Assembly (NCBI RefSeq): GCF_017643475.1
Contig: NZ_JAEPNI010000001.1
Span: forward strand, 62,001-126,000
Source: Maricaulis sp.
GTDB lineage: Bacteria; Pseudomonadota; Alphaproteobacteria; Caulobacterales; Maricaulaceae
DNA: 64,000 nt
Direction of reading: 5' to 3'
In this document: positions 37,278 to 47,744 of the stretch, piece after piece
How positions within the stretch are numbered: the stretch's first letter is position 1
Layout: each line of letters opens with the position of its first letter
Made by a program: the position numbers and the translations under genes
The notes under the pieces: model-generated
Told to the model about the DNA's origin: nothing
Databases searched by the model: none
What the model saw: the letters and a program-made list of their open reading frames with translations, nothing else

Positions 37278-38185
37278 TGTCTGTGATCGTCAATAAAGAC
37301 ACCAAGATCATCGTTCAGGGCCTGACGGGTAAAACCGGCACCTTCCACACGGAACAGGCACTGGAATATTACGGCACCAAGATGGTCGCCGGCGTGCACC
37401 CGAAAAAGGGCGGCACCACCTGGTCTTCCGGCCTGGAAAGCTCTGCCGAGCTGCCGATCTACACTTCCGTGGGTGAAGCCCGGGAAGCCACCGGGGCCGA
37501 CGCGTCCGTGATCTATGTTCCGCCGGCCGGCGCTGGTGCAGCGATCATCGAGGCGATCGATGCCGAGATCCCGTTCATCGTCTGCATCACCGAAGGCATT
37601 CCGGTCATGGACATGGTCAAGGTGAAAGCCAAGCTGGAGAAATCCAGCTCCATGCTGCTCGGTCCGAACTGCCCGGGCATCCTGACGCCGGAAGAGTGCA
37701 AGATCGGCATCATGCCGGGCTCCATCTTCAAGAAGGGCTCGGTCGGCGTGGTCTCCCGCTCCGGCACGCTCACCTATGAAGCGGTTTACCAGACCTCCCA
37801 GGTTGGCCTCGGCCAGACCACCGCGGTCGGTATCGGCGGTGACCCGGTCAAGGGCACGGAATTCATCGACGTGCTGGAGAAATTCCTCGCCGACGACGAG
37901 ACCGAGTCCATCATCATGATCGGTGAGATCGGCGGTTCTGCCGAGGAAGACGCCGCACAATTCCTGGCGGACGAAGCCAAGAAGGGCCGCTCCAAGCCGA
38001 CCGTCGGCTTCATCGCCGGCCGCACCGCACCTCCGGGCCGCACGATGGGCCATGCCGGCGCCATCGTCTCCGGCGGCAAGGGCGGCGCAGAAGACAAGAT
38101 CGCAGCCATGGAAGCCGCGGGCATCCGCGTCTCCCCGTCCCCGGCACGCCTGGGCGTAACGCTGGAAGACCTGCTCAAGGGCTAG
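37277..38185 (+). CDS. sucD: Succinate-CoA ligase subunit alpha
   Basis: A 302-residue alpha subunit binding CoA and carrying the phospho-His. [19 protein letters not shown]-like N-terminus is the CoA-binding Rossmann part; [19 protein letters not shown] and [14 protein letters not shown] are conserved; the active His is in [13 protein letters not shown] near residue 248. Full length; last gene of sucCD. A GC-rich intergenic stretch with a TTCCCC/GGGGAA hairpin follows. Confidence 0.97.
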   Translation: MSVIVNKDTKIIVQGLTGKTGTFHTEQALEYYGTKMVAGVHPKKGGTTWSSGLESSAELPIYTSVGEAREATGADASVIYVPPAGAGAAIIEAIDAEIPFIVCITEGIPVMDMVKVKAKLEKSSSMLLGPNCPGILTPEECKIGIMPGSIFKKGSVGVVSRSGTLTYEAVYQTSQVGLGQTTAVGIGGDPVKGTEFIDVLEKFLADDETESIIMIGEIGGSAEEDAAQFLADEAKKGRSKPTVGFIAGRTAPPGRTMGHAGAIVSGGKGGAEDKIAAMEAAGIRVSPSPARLGVTLEDLLKG

Positions 38186-38331
38186 GGGTTTCTTTCCCCT
38201 TCAGGGGGAAGTCCCGAGCATGCGAGGGGAAGGGGGCGTCGCCTTCGGCTCAGCCACCTCCCGTTAAGGGTGAGAAGAAGTTCAACCGTGCTCCGGGAAA
38301 CCGGGGCGCGGTTGTCCATTTGGGCATGCCA

Positions 38332-38937
38332 TTACTCGGCGCAGGAAACCTCAGGCGGGGCGTCGAGCGTGACAGGGCCATCTTCCACGAACACAAATTC
38401 GATGGTCGTTTCGCGGCTGTCATCACCTCGGCGGCGCGTGAATTGCCATTTCTCGATCGCGTCAGCAATCTCCTCACCGAAGCGATCGGACGCAAGGTCC
38501 GGCGTGCAACTGGTGCAGATATCGCGCGCCCTGCCATTGTGAACCGTATAACGCGTTCGGCAGGCAACAGCAGGCACGTCCTCCTCCAACCCTTCGTATG
38601 CACGATAGATGTAAGGCTCGACCCGGTGCGCGATTGTCGTGAGTTCCGGCTCCCAAACCTCTCCGCTTCCTGTGGCCAGACGATGGAAAGTGATGCTGCC
38701 CGACTGCGGATAACTGTGATATCGAGCCCAGTTTGTTGTCCTATTATTGGAGCGTCGATTGGCGAATTGCTCCTCGGCCGCACGATAGAGCCCTGGCAGA
38801 TCTACGGGAGCCTCACAGCTGAGCTCCACATTGCGAGCTCGACCATTCCGCCATGTATAGGAGTAATCACAATGCCCAACCACATCGTCGCCCAAGACCG
38901 ACGCACCTGAGAGCAAAAGAACGCCAAAAATGTCCAT
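38332..38937 (-). CDS. Exported protein with TonB C-terminal-like modules
   Basis: A 201-residue protein with a hydrophobic N-terminus (MDIFGVLLLSGASVLG) as signal. Two similar parts, CDYSYTWRNGRARNVELSC and CRTRYTVHNGRARDICTSC, look like the V.Y.V..NGR...v.v beginning of TonB_C domains, each followed by a helix, and RRRGDDSRETTIEFVFV ends the second. It is convergent with sucD and divergent from sucA. Function unknown; no TonB transmembrane anchor pattern beyond the signal. Confidence 0.55.
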   Translation of the reverse strand: MDIFGVLLLSGASVLGDDVVGHCDYSYTWRNGRARNVELSCEAPVDLPGLYRAAEEQFANRRSNNRTTNWARYHSYPQSGSITFHRLATGSGEVWEPELTTIAHRVEPYIYRAYEGLEEDVPAVACRTRYTVHNGRARDICTSCTPDLASDRFGEEIADAIEKWQFTRRRGDDSRETTIEFVFVEDGPVTLDAPPEVSCAE

Positions 38938-39156
38938 CTGTTTCCCCCGGACTCACACCACGGCAAAATTCGCCCAATAATTGTTCTTCTGTCAAACACC
39001 CCTTCGAACTGCGTCACCAGATCGCTCTTTGTCACCTTCTTGTCAGCAGACCGGCGCGCAAACCTTCTGTTTGTCGCAAAAGGGGCATATCTCCTTTTTT
39101 AACCATATGGGCTTACGCCCACTCCAGACACACTCCTGACTCAGGTCTTCCCCCCA

Positions 39157-42141
39157 ATGTCTGACAACAACCGATCTTCCGAAAACCAGGCTTTCCTGGA
39201 CACGTCATTCCTGCAGGGCGCCAACGCCCTCTATCTCGAACAGATGGCCGCCGCCTACTCCAAGGACCCGTTCTCAGTTCCGGAAAGCTGGCGCAATTTC
39301 TTCGCGGCCATGGGCGATGCACCCGCCGAGACTGCACATGCAGCCACCGGCCCGGCCTGGAAACGCTCCGACTGGCCGCGCCAGGCCAATGGCGAGATGG
39401 TCAGCGCGCTGGGCGATATTGGCCCGGACGAGGCGGCCATGGTCGACAAGGTCGCCGCTCACGTCGGGAAGACCAAGCCGGAAGCGGCCCCAGAGGATGT
39501 CCGCGCTGCCACCCAGGCCTCGATCCGCGCCATCATGATGATCCGTGCCTATCGCATGCGCGGCCACCTGGCCGCTGATATGGACCCGCTGGGCCTGACG
39601 GATTTTGGCCCGCAACCGGAACTCGACCCGGCCACGTACGGCTTTGCCGGCGCTGCAATGGACGAGGAAGTCTTCATCGACGGCTATCTGGGGCTGGAGA
39701 CGGCAACGCCGCGCCAGATGCTGGATATTCTCAAGCGCACCTATTGCGGACCGGTGGGCGTGGAGTTCATGCATATCTCCAATCCGCAGGAGAAGGCCTG
39801 GCTGCAGGAGCGCTTCGAGGGCCCGGACAAGGACATTTCGTTCACTGCCGAAGGCAAGAAAGCGATCCTGTCCAAGCTGATCGAGACCGAGCGTTTCGAG
39901 CAATTCCTGCACAAGCGCTATCCGGGCACCAAGCGATTTGGCGCCGACGGTGCCGAAGCCATGGTTCCGGCGCTGGAACAGGTGATCAAGCGCGGTGGCG
40001 CGATGGGTGTCGAGGACATCATCATCGGCATGCCTCACCGCGGCCGTCTGAACATTCTCGCTGCCGTGATGGGCAAGCCGTACCACCAGATTTTCCATGA
40101 GTTCCAGGGTGGCAATACCCAGGGCGAGGACGAGTTCGGTTCCGGTGATGTGAAGTATCACCTGGGCGCCTCTTCCGACCGCGAGTTTGATGGCAATACC
40201 GTCCACCTGTCGCTGACCGCCAACCCGTCTCACCTCGAAGCCGTTGACCCGGTTGTCCTGGGCAAGGCGCGCGCCAAGCAGGAAGAGAATTGCCGCAAGG
40301 AACCGGGCACGCCGCGCATGAATGTGCTGCCCCTGCTGCTGCATGGTGATGCGGCCTTCGCTGGCCAGGGCATCGTGACCGAATGTCTGGGCCTGTCCGG
40401 ACTGCGCGGACACAAGACGGGCGGCGCCATCCACTTCATCGTCAACAACCAGATCGGTTTCACAACCGATCCCAAGGACAGTCGCTCAAGCCCTTATCCG
40501 TCAGATGTGGCGTTGATGGTGCAGGCCCCGATTTTCCACGTGAACGGGGATGATCCGGAAGCCGTGGTCCACGCAACCAAGATCGCCACGGAATATCGCC
40601 AGCTGTTCGGCAAGGACGTGGTCATCGACATGATCTGTTATCGCCGCTACGGCCATAACGAAGGCGATGATCCGACATTCACCCAGCCGATCATGTACCG
40701 GATCATCAAGGACCTGCCACCGGTCAAGAAGAAGTACCAGGATCGCCTGATCGCCGAGGGCACCATCAGCGCTGCGGAAGCAGAGGCGATGGAAAACGAG
40801 TTCGACACCTTCCTCGACAAGGAGTTCGAGGCGGGCAAGGAATTCGAACCCAAGAGCGCGGACTGGCTGGATGGACGCTGGTCGGGCCTGGGCCTGCCGG
40901 AAGGTGACGATCGCCGCGGCGAGACCAGTGCGACGACCGAGAGCCTGACCGCCGTTGGTATGGCGATGACCGAGATCCCGGACGGTGTGAACATCCACCG
41001 CACGCTCAAGCGCGTCATCGACAATCGCCGCAAGATGATCGAGACCGGCAAGGGGATTGACTGGGCCACGGCCGAACACCTCGCCTTTGGCACGCTTGTC
41101 ACTGAGGGCTTCCCGGTGCGCCTGTCGGGCCAGGATTGTGGTCGCGGGACGTTCTCGCAGCGCCATTCCCACATCATCGATCAGCAGACCGAAGAGCGCT
41201 ACACGCCGCTCAACCATCTGTCGGACGATCAAAAGAAGTATGAAGTCATCGACTCCATGCTGTCCGAAGAAGCCGTGCTCGGTTTCGAGTATGGCTACTC
41301 GCTGTCTGCTCCGAACACGCTGACCATGTGGGAGGCACAATTTGGTGACTTCACCAATGGCGCCCAGGTGATCATCGACCAGTTCATTTCCTCCGGTGAG
41401 CGCAAATGGCTGCGCATGTCCGGCCTGGTGATGCTGTTGCCGCATGGCTATGAGGGCCAGGGACCGGAACACTCCTCCGCGCGCCCGGAGCGCTTCCTGC
41501 AGCTGTGTGCCGAAGACAATATGCAGGTCGCGAACTGTTCGACCCCGGCCAATTACTTCCACATCCTGCGTCGTCAGATTCACCGCAATTTCCGCAAGCC
41601 GCTCGTCATCATGACGCCGAAGAGCCTGCTGCGTCACAAGCGCTGCGTCTCTTCGCTCAAGGCCATGGGGCCGGGCTCTACCTTCCACCGCGTGCTGTGG
41701 GATGATGCGGATCCGGTGAAGAAGAACCAGGGCGAAATCTCGCACACCGAGATGACGCTGAAGCCGGATGACCAGATCCGCCGCGTCGTCCTGTGTACGG
41801 GCAAGGTCTATTACGACCTGCTCGAGCGCCGCGAGGAAAAGGGCGTCGACGACGTCTACATCCTGCGCACCGAACAGCTCTACCCGTTCCCGTTCAAGGC
41901 GCTGCTGGAAGAGATGGCGCGTTTCCCGAACGCGGAAATCGTCTGGTGCCAGGAAGAGCCGCGAAATATGGGCTACTGGACCTTCATGGAGCCGAATATC
42001 GAATTCGTGCTGACCAAGGTCGCCGGCGAAACCAAGCGCCCGTCCTATGTCGGCCGGCCGCCGACCGCATCAACCGCCACCGGCATCGCCTCGAAACACA
42101 AAGAACAGCAAGACGCGCTCGTCGAAGAAGCGCTGTCCTAA
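39157..42141 (+). CDS. sucA: 2-oxoglutarate dehydrogenase E1 component
   Basis: A 994-residue thiamine-diphosphate enzyme decarboxylating 2-oxoglutarate and passing succinyl to SucB. The N-terminal NQAFLDTSFLQGANALYLEQ peptide binds E2. The ThDP site includes IGMPHRGRLNILAAVMGKP and GDAAFAGQGIVTECL; INRHxxGHNEGDDP-type ligands appear as RRYGHNEGDDP. LPHGYEGQGPEHSSARPERF is typical of OdhA/SucA. It has no visible SD, and its start is set by the conserved N-terminus. Confidence 0.97.
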   Translation: MSDNNRSSENQAFLDTSFLQGANALYLEQMAAAYSKDPFSVPESWRNFFAAMGDAPAETAHAATGPAWKRSDWPRQANGEMVSALGDIGPDEAAMVDKVAAHVGKTKPEAAPEDVRAATQASIRAIMMIRAYRMRGHLAADMDPLGLTDFGPQPELDPATYGFAGAAMDEEVFIDGYLGLETATPRQMLDILKRTYCGPVGVEFMHISNPQEKAWLQERFEGPDKDISFTAEGKKAILSKLIETERFEQFLHKRYPGTKRFGADGAEAMVPALEQVIKRGGAMGVEDIIIGMPHRGRLNILAAVMGKPYHQIFHEFQGGNTQGEDEFGSGDVKYHLGASSDREFDGNTVHLSLTANPSHLEAVDPVVLGKARAKQEENCRKEPGTPRMNVLPLLLHGDAAFAGQGIVTECLGLSGLRGHKTGGAIHFIVNNQIGFTTDPKDSRSSPYPSDVALMVQAPIFHVNGDDPEAVVHATKIATEYRQLFGKDVVIDMICYRRYGHNEGDDPTFTQPIMYRIIKDLPPVKKKYQDRLIAEGTISAAEAEAMENEFDTFLDKEFEAGKEFEPKSADWLDGRWSGLGLPEGDDRRGETSATTESLTAVGMAMTEIPDGVNIHRTLKRVIDNRRKMIETGKGIDWATAEHLAFGTLVTEGFPVRLSGQDCGRGTFSQRHSHIIDQQTEERYTPLNHLSDDQKKYEVIDSMLSEEAVLGFEYGYSLSAPNTLTMWEAQFGDFTNGAQVIIDQFISSGERKWLRMSGLVMLLPHGYEGQGPEHSSARPERFLQLCAEDNMQVANCSTPANYFHILRRQIHRNFRKPLVIMTPKSLLRHKRCVSSLKAMGPGSTFHRVLWDDADPVKKNQGEISHTEMTLKPDDQIRRVVLCTGKVYYDLLERREEKGVDDVYILRTEQLYPFPFKALLEEMARFPNAEIVWCQEEPRNMGYWTFMEPNIEFVLTKVAGETKRPSYVGRPPTASTATGIASKHKEQQDALVEEALS

Positions 42142-42171
42142 CGCCCGAAGATCAACAGGAAAGATATACTC

Positions 42172-43671
42172 ATGACCGACATCATCGTTCCCGTACTCGG
42201 TGAGTCCGTAACCGAAGCAACCGTTGGCGGCTGGATGGTCAAGGCTGGCGACAGCGTCTCCAAGGACGACGTTCTGGTCGAGCTTGAAACCGACAAGGTT
42301 GCCGTGGAAGTCCGCGCCGAAGCTGATGGCGTCATAACGGCCATCGTCGCCGAGGAAGGCGACACGGTAGAAATCGGTGCCAAACTGGCAGAGATGGGCG
42401 GCGCTGGCGCTGCTGCTGCCGAAGCTCCGGCCGTCGAGGAAACCGCGCCTGCAGCTCCGGCCTCCGGGTCCACGACTGACGCAACCGTTCCCCAGATGGG
42501 CGAGAGCGTCACTGAGGGCACGATTGGCGGCTGGCTGGTCAATGTCGGCGATGCGGTCGAAATCGACCAGGCACTCGTCGAGATCGAGACCGACAAGGTG
42601 GCGGTTGAGGTGCCCTCACCCGTTGCAGGCACGGTCACCGAGCTGCTGGTTGGCGAGGGTGACAGCGTGGCACCTGGTGACGCCGTCGCGCGCATCGCGG
42701 AAGGCGCGGGTGGCGTTTCAGCGCCCGCTGCTGCCCCGGCCGCGGCGCCTGCAGCTGCGGCGTCGGCGGCGACCGGTGGCATCGCCATGCCGTCAGCCCA
42801 GCGCGTCATCGAAGAGAACAAGCTGGACGCCGGATCCATCAGCGGGACTGGCAAGGATGGCCGCATTACCAAGGGTGACGCCAAGGCTGCAGCAGCGGCA
42901 CCGGCGGCTGTCCCGGCGACGTCAGCGCCTGCGGCTGCCCCCGCAGCTCCGGCCGCTCCGCGTGAAACCGGGCCGCGCGAGGAACGTGTTCGCATGACAC
43001 GCCTGCGCCAGACGATCGCCAAGCGCCTGAAGGATGCGCAGAATTCTGCCGCGATCCTGACCACCTACAACGAAGCGGACATGTCCGCGATCATGAAGGC
43101 CCGCAAGGCCCACCAGGAAGCCTTCGTGGCCAAACACGGTGTGAAGCTCGGCTTCATGTCCTTCTTCGTTAAGGCCTGCGTCAATGCGCTGAAAGAGATC
43201 CCGGCCGTCAATGCCGAGATCGATGGCACCGACATCATCTACAAGAATTACTATGATATGGGCGTTGCCGTCGGCACGGATCGTGGCCTGGTGGTTCCGG
43301 TTGTGCGTGATGCGGACCAGATGTCTCTCGCTGATATCGAGAAGGAGATCATCTCCCTCGGCAAGAAGGCCCGCGACGGCAAGCTGACCATCGAGGACAT
43401 GCAGGGCGCCACATTCACCCTGTCCAATGGAGGCGTCTATGGATCCCTGATGTCCATGCCGATCCTCAATGCCCCGCAATCGGGCATTCTCGGCATGCAC
43501 AAGATCCAAGAACGTCCGGTGGCCGAGAACGGTCAAGTCGTCATCAAGCCGATGATGTATCTGGCGCTGTCCTACGACCACCGCATTGTCGACGGCAAGG
43601 AAGCAGTGACCTTCCTCGTCCGCGTCAAGGAAAACCTCGAAGATCCTCAGCGCATGCTCTTTGATCTTTGA
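42172..43671 (+). CDS. sucB: Dihydrolipoyllysine-residue succinyltransferase (E2) with two lipoyl domains
   Basis: A 499-residue E2 of the 2-oxoglutarate dehydrogenase complex. Two lipoyl domains carry lipoylated Lys42 and Lys142, both in ETDKVAVEV, exactly 100 residues apart. Ala/Pro linkers surround them; the peripheral subunit-binding domain ([20 protein letters not shown]) begins near 206. The catalytic core ends with SYDHRIVDG (His470, Asp474). Most SucB proteins have a single lipoyl domain. It is 30 nt after sucA and precedes five membrane genes and lpd. Confidence 0.95.
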   Translation: MTDIIVPVLGESVTEATVGGWMVKAGDSVSKDDVLVELETDKVAVEVRAEADGVITAIVAEEGDTVEIGAKLAEMGGAGAAAAEAPAVEETAPAAPASGSTTDATVPQMGESVTEGTIGGWLVNVGDAVEIDQALVEIETDKVAVEVPSPVAGTVTELLVGEGDSVAPGDAVARIAEGAGGVSAPAAAPAAAPAAAASAATGGIAMPSAQRVIEENKLDAGSISGTGKDGRITKGDAKAAAAAPAAVPATSAPAAAPAAPAAPRETGPREERVRMTRLRQTIAKRLKDAQNSAAILTTYNEADMSAIMKARKAHQEAFVAKHGVKLGFMSFFVKACVNALKEIPAVNAEIDGTDIIYKNYYDMGVAVGTDRGLVVPVVRDADQMSLADIEKEIISLGKKARDGKLTIEDMQGATFTLSNGGVYGSLMSMPILNAPQSGILGMHKIQERPVAENGQVVIKPMMYLALSYDHRIVDGKEAVTFLVRVKENLEDPQRMLFDL

Positions 43672-44108
43672 TCGACCTCACGCGTGATAGATTGCGTTTG
43701 CTCCGCTGGATAGCAGCGGGGCTCGCAATCGTACGTGTGGGCATTTCCATTCGCCATTTCCTGGTCGCCTGGCTGTTGCACCTGGGATTGCTCTCCGCGG
43801 AAGGCGATTCCATCCGGCTGATTCTGCTGAACCTGCCCGCAACACAGATGACGGCCTGGACCGTCTATATGCTGTGTTACGGTCTAACCGCGTATTTCCT
43901 GTTCCGCGGACAACGCTGGGCCATCGTCAGCGCTTCAATCGCCTTCCTGGCGGATTTCGGCTTCTGGGCCGCTTTGGTCATCATGCCAGCCTATGACAGC
44001 GTGTATGATTTCAACTTCACCATCGGCGACATCCTGATCAATTCGCTGGCCATGCTGGTTCTGCTCGGGAGTCTGACATTGAACCTGCTCCCGAAATTCA
44101 CCCGCTAG
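43668..44108 (+). CDS. Small integral membrane protein, copy 1 of a five-member local family
   Basis: A 146-residue four-helix protein. Shared family core: [20 protein letters not shown], then [19 protein letters not shown], and a conserved last helix. TTG 43668 overlaps the sucB stop (TTGA); no strong SD was found, so translation may be coupled to sucB. No known domain was recognised. Confidence 0.65.
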   Translation: MIDLTRDRLRLLRWIAAGLAIVRVGISIRHFLVAWLLHLGLLSAEGDSIRLILLNLPATQMTAWTVYMLCYGLTAYFLFRGQRWAIVSASIAFLADFGFWAALVIMPAYDSVYDFNFTIGDILINSLAMLVLLGSLTLNLLPKFTR

Positions 44109-44186
44109 GGGTCTAGTTTCCACCTTCGATTGGTAGAACTGCCGCCGATACGCCCTAGAATATTTGCAGGACCAACGGGGGCGAGC

Positions 44187-44621
44187 TTGCAAAAACTCAC
44201 CACAGCGACAGCCATTCTGGCGGCGGGACGCGCCGCATACAGTTTTTGGTACATTGCCGTTGGGCTTCTGGCAGCGGTCGGGATGGAAAAACCGCTGTGG
44301 TCCACGCCGATGGAAGCCAACAGCCTGGGGCAACTGGACCTTTTGCAGTATCTGATCTGGTTCAGCTATGCCGCAGGCTACGCGCTGACCGCCTACCTGC
44401 TGATCAACAGATCACGCTGGGCCATGGTGACGGCGGGCTACGCGTTCGCGGTCGATATGAGTTATTGGGTGACCATGGCCACACACGAGAGTTATGTGAG
44501 TCTGATGTCCCTTGCGGACGGCTATCTCGATCTTGTGGTGAACTCGGTGAACTTCCTCATCCTGATTGGGACGGCCTTGGTCACGGCCCGCCAATGGCTC
44601 CTGCCGGTCGACAGGGTATGA
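44187..44621 (+). CDS. Small integral membrane protein, copy 2 of the local family
   Basis: About 144 residues: LIWFSYAAGYALTAYLLI, then RSRWAMVTAGYAFAVDMSYW, matching copy 1 block by block. The start is taken as TTG 44187, six nt after GGGGG; an earlier TTG at 44130 would add a charged 19-residue piece. Four hydrophobic segments. Function unknown. Confidence 0.65.
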   Translation: MQKLTTATAILAAGRAAYSFWYIAVGLLAAVGMEKPLWSTPMEANSLGQLDLLQYLIWFSYAAGYALTAYLLINRSRWAMVTAGYAFAVDMSYWVTMATHESYVSLMSLADGYLDLVVNSVNFLILIGTALVTARQWLLPVDRV

Positions 44622-44699
44622 CTGGCGAACTGCTTGTTAACGGTCCAACTTTTAAAACCCCCTGCGACCGGCTTGGGCCGCCGGTCCTTGGGGGGGGCC

Positions 44700-45137
44700 A
44701 TGTCCTATATTCGTTACGCTGTACTTCTGGTGTGCGCCTTGCGGGTCATTCACAGCCTGCCCTTCTACCTTACCGCGATGACGCATGACTGGGTCCTGCC
44801 GCCCTGGGGCGCACCGGATCCAACTGTCCTGCACGTTCTCAGCGAGGTCGGACCGCTTCAGCTCGTTCTGTGGACGGCTTACATGATCGGGTATTCCACG
44901 ACGGCGATCGCACTCCTGATCCACAGGCCCGGATCTGTCCTCCTATCGCTGGTCGCCGCGGGAACCGCTGTCCTCAGCGATTTTGGATACTGGATCTGGG
45001 TGACCTAGCAGACCAGTTATCTTGCCGTCGAAAAACCGTCCTTCTCGATTGAAGACACGTTGATGAATATCGCCAGCCTTCTGGTGCTGCTCGGTGTCAG
45101 CCTTATGTTCTTCGACGAACGCAAACGGAGGATCTGA
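44700..45137 (+). pseudogene. Membrane protein, copy 3, interrupted by an in-frame TAG
   Basis: ATG 44700 follows a run of 8 G residues. The frame codes 102 residues to TAG (45006-45008), then continues uninterrupted with QTSYLAVEKPSFSIEDTLMN and IASLLVLLGVSLMFFDERKR to TGA at 45135-45137. The joined product would have 145 residues, the length of copies 1, 2 and 5, and its late part matches copy 1 ([19 protein letters not shown]). The truncated form lacks the last helix. Read as a fresh nonsense mutation, CAG to TAG being one candidate change; readthrough is the alternative. Confidence 0.75.
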
Positions 45138-45235
45138 AGGGGTCTTGAGCGAGAACACTTTCGATGTATGTCGTTTATCCAAAATCACCCCGCTTCATCG
45201 TCCATCGACCGTAGCCTGGCTGGGGAGCTAACCCG

Positions 45236-45712
45236 ATGATCAACTGGAACAGTCATACCGCACGTTCTCCGCTTTTTCGGTGGATCTCTCTCGCCTCTAT
45301 CCTGCTCGGTCTCTACAGCCTGCGCTTCCTGCTCGTAGGCTGGACCGCGCCGATGAACGGTCATGTTTTCTTCCTCAGCTCACCGGCAGTGGCCCCTGAT
45401 CTTGCCACCGTGCCCTGGATTTCTCAGTTACTGCGCTCGCTGGTAGTTATCGGCGATTTCGCGCTGCCAGTATTGATCCCGCGCAAACCACTCTGGGCGC
45501 TCTACCTAGCACCGACTCTCCTGGTCGCCGCGCAGGCCGGCTGGATCAAAGCAACATTTTCTGGCGGCAGTTATGCTGCCCATGCGGACGTAACAGATGG
45601 TAACAGCCTGGACTGGGCAGAGCTGCTTGACTGGCTCAAGCTGATCCTGCGCCTTCTCGTCGTCGGCGGGGTCTTTTATTTCGTGCTTTCCAACAACGCA
45701 AAATCTCGCTAA
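45236..45712 (+). CDS. Small integral membrane protein, copy 4 (divergent) of the local family
   Basis: A 158-residue protein, start ATG 45236 after GGGGAG. LASILLGLYSLRFLLVGWT resembles the first helix of copies 1 and 3, and PRKPLWALYLAPTLLVAAQAGW the third. It is less alike than copies 1, 2, 3 and 5. Four hydrophobic segments; no recognised domain. Confidence 0.65.
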   Translation: MINWNSHTARSPLFRWISLASILLGLYSLRFLLVGWTAPMNGHVFFLSSPAVAPDLATVPWISQLLRSLVVIGDFALPVLIPRKPLWALYLAPTLLVAAQAGWIKATFSGGSYAAHADVTDGNSLDWAELLDWLKLILRLLVVGGVFYFVLSNNAKSR

Positions 45713-45752
45713 CTGCTTTGTCTCAACAGCAAAATATGTTTATGTTGCCCCT

Positions 45753-46193
45753 ATGCAAACGCTTGTAAAGGCCCTCACTCTTCGATGGATGATGATGCTC
45801 GCGATTGCGGGTTGGGCCTCTGTTCAGGCCACGTCTGCCATTTCGATTTTGCTCGTAATGATGGGTCAGGGCACAGCCATCGGGCTGGACCCGAACCGGA
45901 TCGTCGTCCTGACATCACTTCATAGCTGGGAAATTGCCGCGGCCTTCATCAATGCACTGGCCTATTGGGCATCCGTAGTCGGCTTGTATCTGCGCCGCCA
46001 TTGGGCCTTCTACACTTATTGTCTGGCTGTATTTGTCGATCTGGCCGTCTGGCTCTCCTATTCCGCAGATCCATCCTATGACCAGATTGCCGGCGGCCAG
46101 AATATCTGGCTCGACTGGCTGGTGAACATAGCCCTCCTGTCCGGCATTCTCGGCTTCATCTTCCTGCGCACTCGAAAGCCCGTGCGCTGGTAG
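45753..46193 (+). CDS. Small integral membrane protein, copy 5 of the local family
   Basis: A 146-residue protein starting MQTLVKALTLRWMMMLAIAG. The core ALAYWASVVGLYLRRHWAFY and CLAVFVDLAVWLSYSADPSY align with copies 1 and 2, including the D...W pair at the start of the last loop. The last helix NIALLSGILGFIFLRTRKP ends the protein. No good SD. It is separated by 103 bp from lpd. Confidence 0.65.
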   Translation: MQTLVKALTLRWMMMLAIAGWASVQATSAISILLVMMGQGTAIGLDPNRIVVLTSLHSWEIAAAFINALAYWASVVGLYLRRHWAFYTYCLAVFVDLAVWLSYSADPSYDQIAGGQNIWLDWLVNIALLSGILGFIFLRTRKPVRW

Positions 46194-46296
46194 TGCAATC
46201 CGGCCTTGCGCAGCCGGGACATATTGGCCCTTACCTTGTCTTCATATCCCGGGCATATAGGGACACATCCCTTCCTTCCCCAATCACGAGGCAAAC

Positions 46297-47703
46297 ATGT
46301 CGGATAGCTTTGACGTCGTCATCATCGGTGGTGGCCCGGGCGGATATAACTGCGCGATCCGCGCCGGACAGCTCGGCCTCAGGGTGGCCTGTATCGAAAT
46401 GCGTGGCACGCTTGGCGGCACCTGCCTGAATGTCGGCTGCATCCCGTCCAAGGCTCTGCTACACGCCTCCGAACTCTACGAAGCCGCAAATACCGAGTTT
46501 GCCAAGCTCGGAATCAAGACCTCCGGTGTCGAAGTCGACCTTCCCGCCATGCTGGCCCAGAAGGACGACGCGGTTGACGGTCTGACCAAGGGCGTCGAAT
46601 TCCTGTTCAAGAAAAACGGTGTTGAATACATCAAGGGCAAAGGTCGCATCGCCAGTGCCGGTCAGGTCGAGGTCGAGCTCGCCGAGGGCGGCAGCCAGAC
46701 CCTTTCGACCAAACATATTGTCATAGCCACAGGCTCTGAAGTCACGCCGCTGCCCGGCGTGGAGATCGACGAGAAACGGGTTGTGTCCTCAACCGGAGCG
46801 CTTTCACTGGAGAAGATCCCGGGCAAACTTGTTCTCATTGGCGCTGGCGTGATCGGTCTGGAGCTGGGCTCGGTCTGGCGCCGCCTGGGCGCAGAGGTCA
46901 CCGTGGTCGAGTATCTCGATCGCATCCTGCCCGGCATGGACAGCGAGCTCGCCAAAACGGCTCAGCGCACGCTCAAGAAACAGGGCATGGAGTTCAAGCT
47001 GGGAACCAAGGTCACCGGTATCGACAGCTCTGATCCGGACTCGCTGAAAGTCGCCATCGAACCCGCTGCCGGCGGCGATGCCGAAACAATCGAAGCCGAT
47101 ACGGTTCTCGTCTGTATCGGTCGCCGTCCCTACACGGAAGGCCTTGGCCTGGAGAATGTCGGCGTCCAGCCGGATCAACGCGGCGTCATTGCCAATAATC
47201 ACTTCCAGACCTCCGCCGAGAATGTATGGGTCGTCGGCGATTGCACCCATGGCCCGATGCTGGCGCACAAGGCCGAGGATGAAGGGGTCGCCTGTGCCGA
47301 ACGCATCGCGGGCAAGGCCGGACATGTGAACTATGGTGTCATTCCCGGCGTGGTCTACACAGCACCGGAGATCGCCTCCGTTGGGCTGACCGAGGACGAG
47401 CTCAAGGAAAGCGGCCGCAAGTACAAGAAGGGCAAATTCCCCTTCCAGGCCAATTCCCGCGCCCGTACCAACCACACGACAGACGGTTTTGTGAAAATCC
47501 TCGCTGATGCGGAAACGGACGAGATCCTGGGCGCTCACATGATCGGCGCCAATGTCGGCGAGATGATCGCCGAGGTCTGCATCGCAATGGAATTCCGCGC
47601 AGCCTCGGAGGACCTGGCCCGCACCTGCCACCCGCACCCAACCCTGACGGAAGCTGTCCGACAGGCGGCCATGGGTGTCGAGGGCTGGACCATGCAGGCC
47701 TGA
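46297..47703 (+). CDS. lpd: Dihydrolipoyl dehydrogenase (E3)
   Basis: A 468-residue flavoprotein reoxidising lipoyl groups on SucB and other E2s. FAD motif [19 protein letters not shown], redox-active disulfide Cys43-Cys48 in [16 protein letters not shown]-binding [35 protein letters not shown], and the catalytic His447/Glu452 in HPHPTLTEA. All active residues present. It closes the suc cluster. A 12-bp stem hairpin with UUCG loop follows. Confidence 0.97.
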   Translation: MSDSFDVVIIGGGPGGYNCAIRAGQLGLRVACIEMRGTLGGTCLNVGCIPSKALLHASELYEAANTEFAKLGIKTSGVEVDLPAMLAQKDDAVDGLTKGVEFLFKKNGVEYIKGKGRIASAGQVEVELAEGGSQTLSTKHIVIATGSEVTPLPGVEIDEKRVVSSTGALSLEKIPGKLVLIGAGVIGLELGSVWRRLGAEVTVVEYLDRILPGMDSELAKTAQRTLKKQGMEFKLGTKVTGIDSSDPDSLKVAIEPAAGGDAETIEADTVLVCIGRRPYTEGLGLENVGVQPDQRGVIANNHFQTSAENVWVVGDCTHGPMLAHKAEDEGVACAERIAGKAGHVNYGVIPGVVYTAPEIASVGLTEDELKESGRKYKKGKFPFQANSRARTNHTTDGFVKILADAETDEILGAHMIGANVGEMIAEVCIAMEFRAASEDLARTCHPHPTLTEAVRQAAMGVEGWTMQA

Positions 47704-47716
47704 CCCGAAAATCCGG

Positions 47717-47744
47717 ATACATGGCGCCTTCGGGTGCCATGTAT
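47717..47744. other. Strong hairpin with UUCG tetraloop after lpd
   Basis: ATACATGGCGCC (47717-47728) pairs with GGTGCCATGTAT (47733-47744) with one G-U pair and the loop TTCG. No T run follows, so it is more likely an mRNA 3' stabiliser or Rho-linked end than an intrinsic terminator. Confidence 0.6.

Noticed and set aside
38320-38910. Forward 196-residue ORF over the exported TonB-like gene
   Set aside because: The reverse frame has a signal peptide and paired Cys motifs; the forward frame is Arg-rich without pattern.
47717-47744. Intrinsic terminator of lpd
   Set aside because: Stem is strong, but no T run follows on either strand; kept only as a hairpin.
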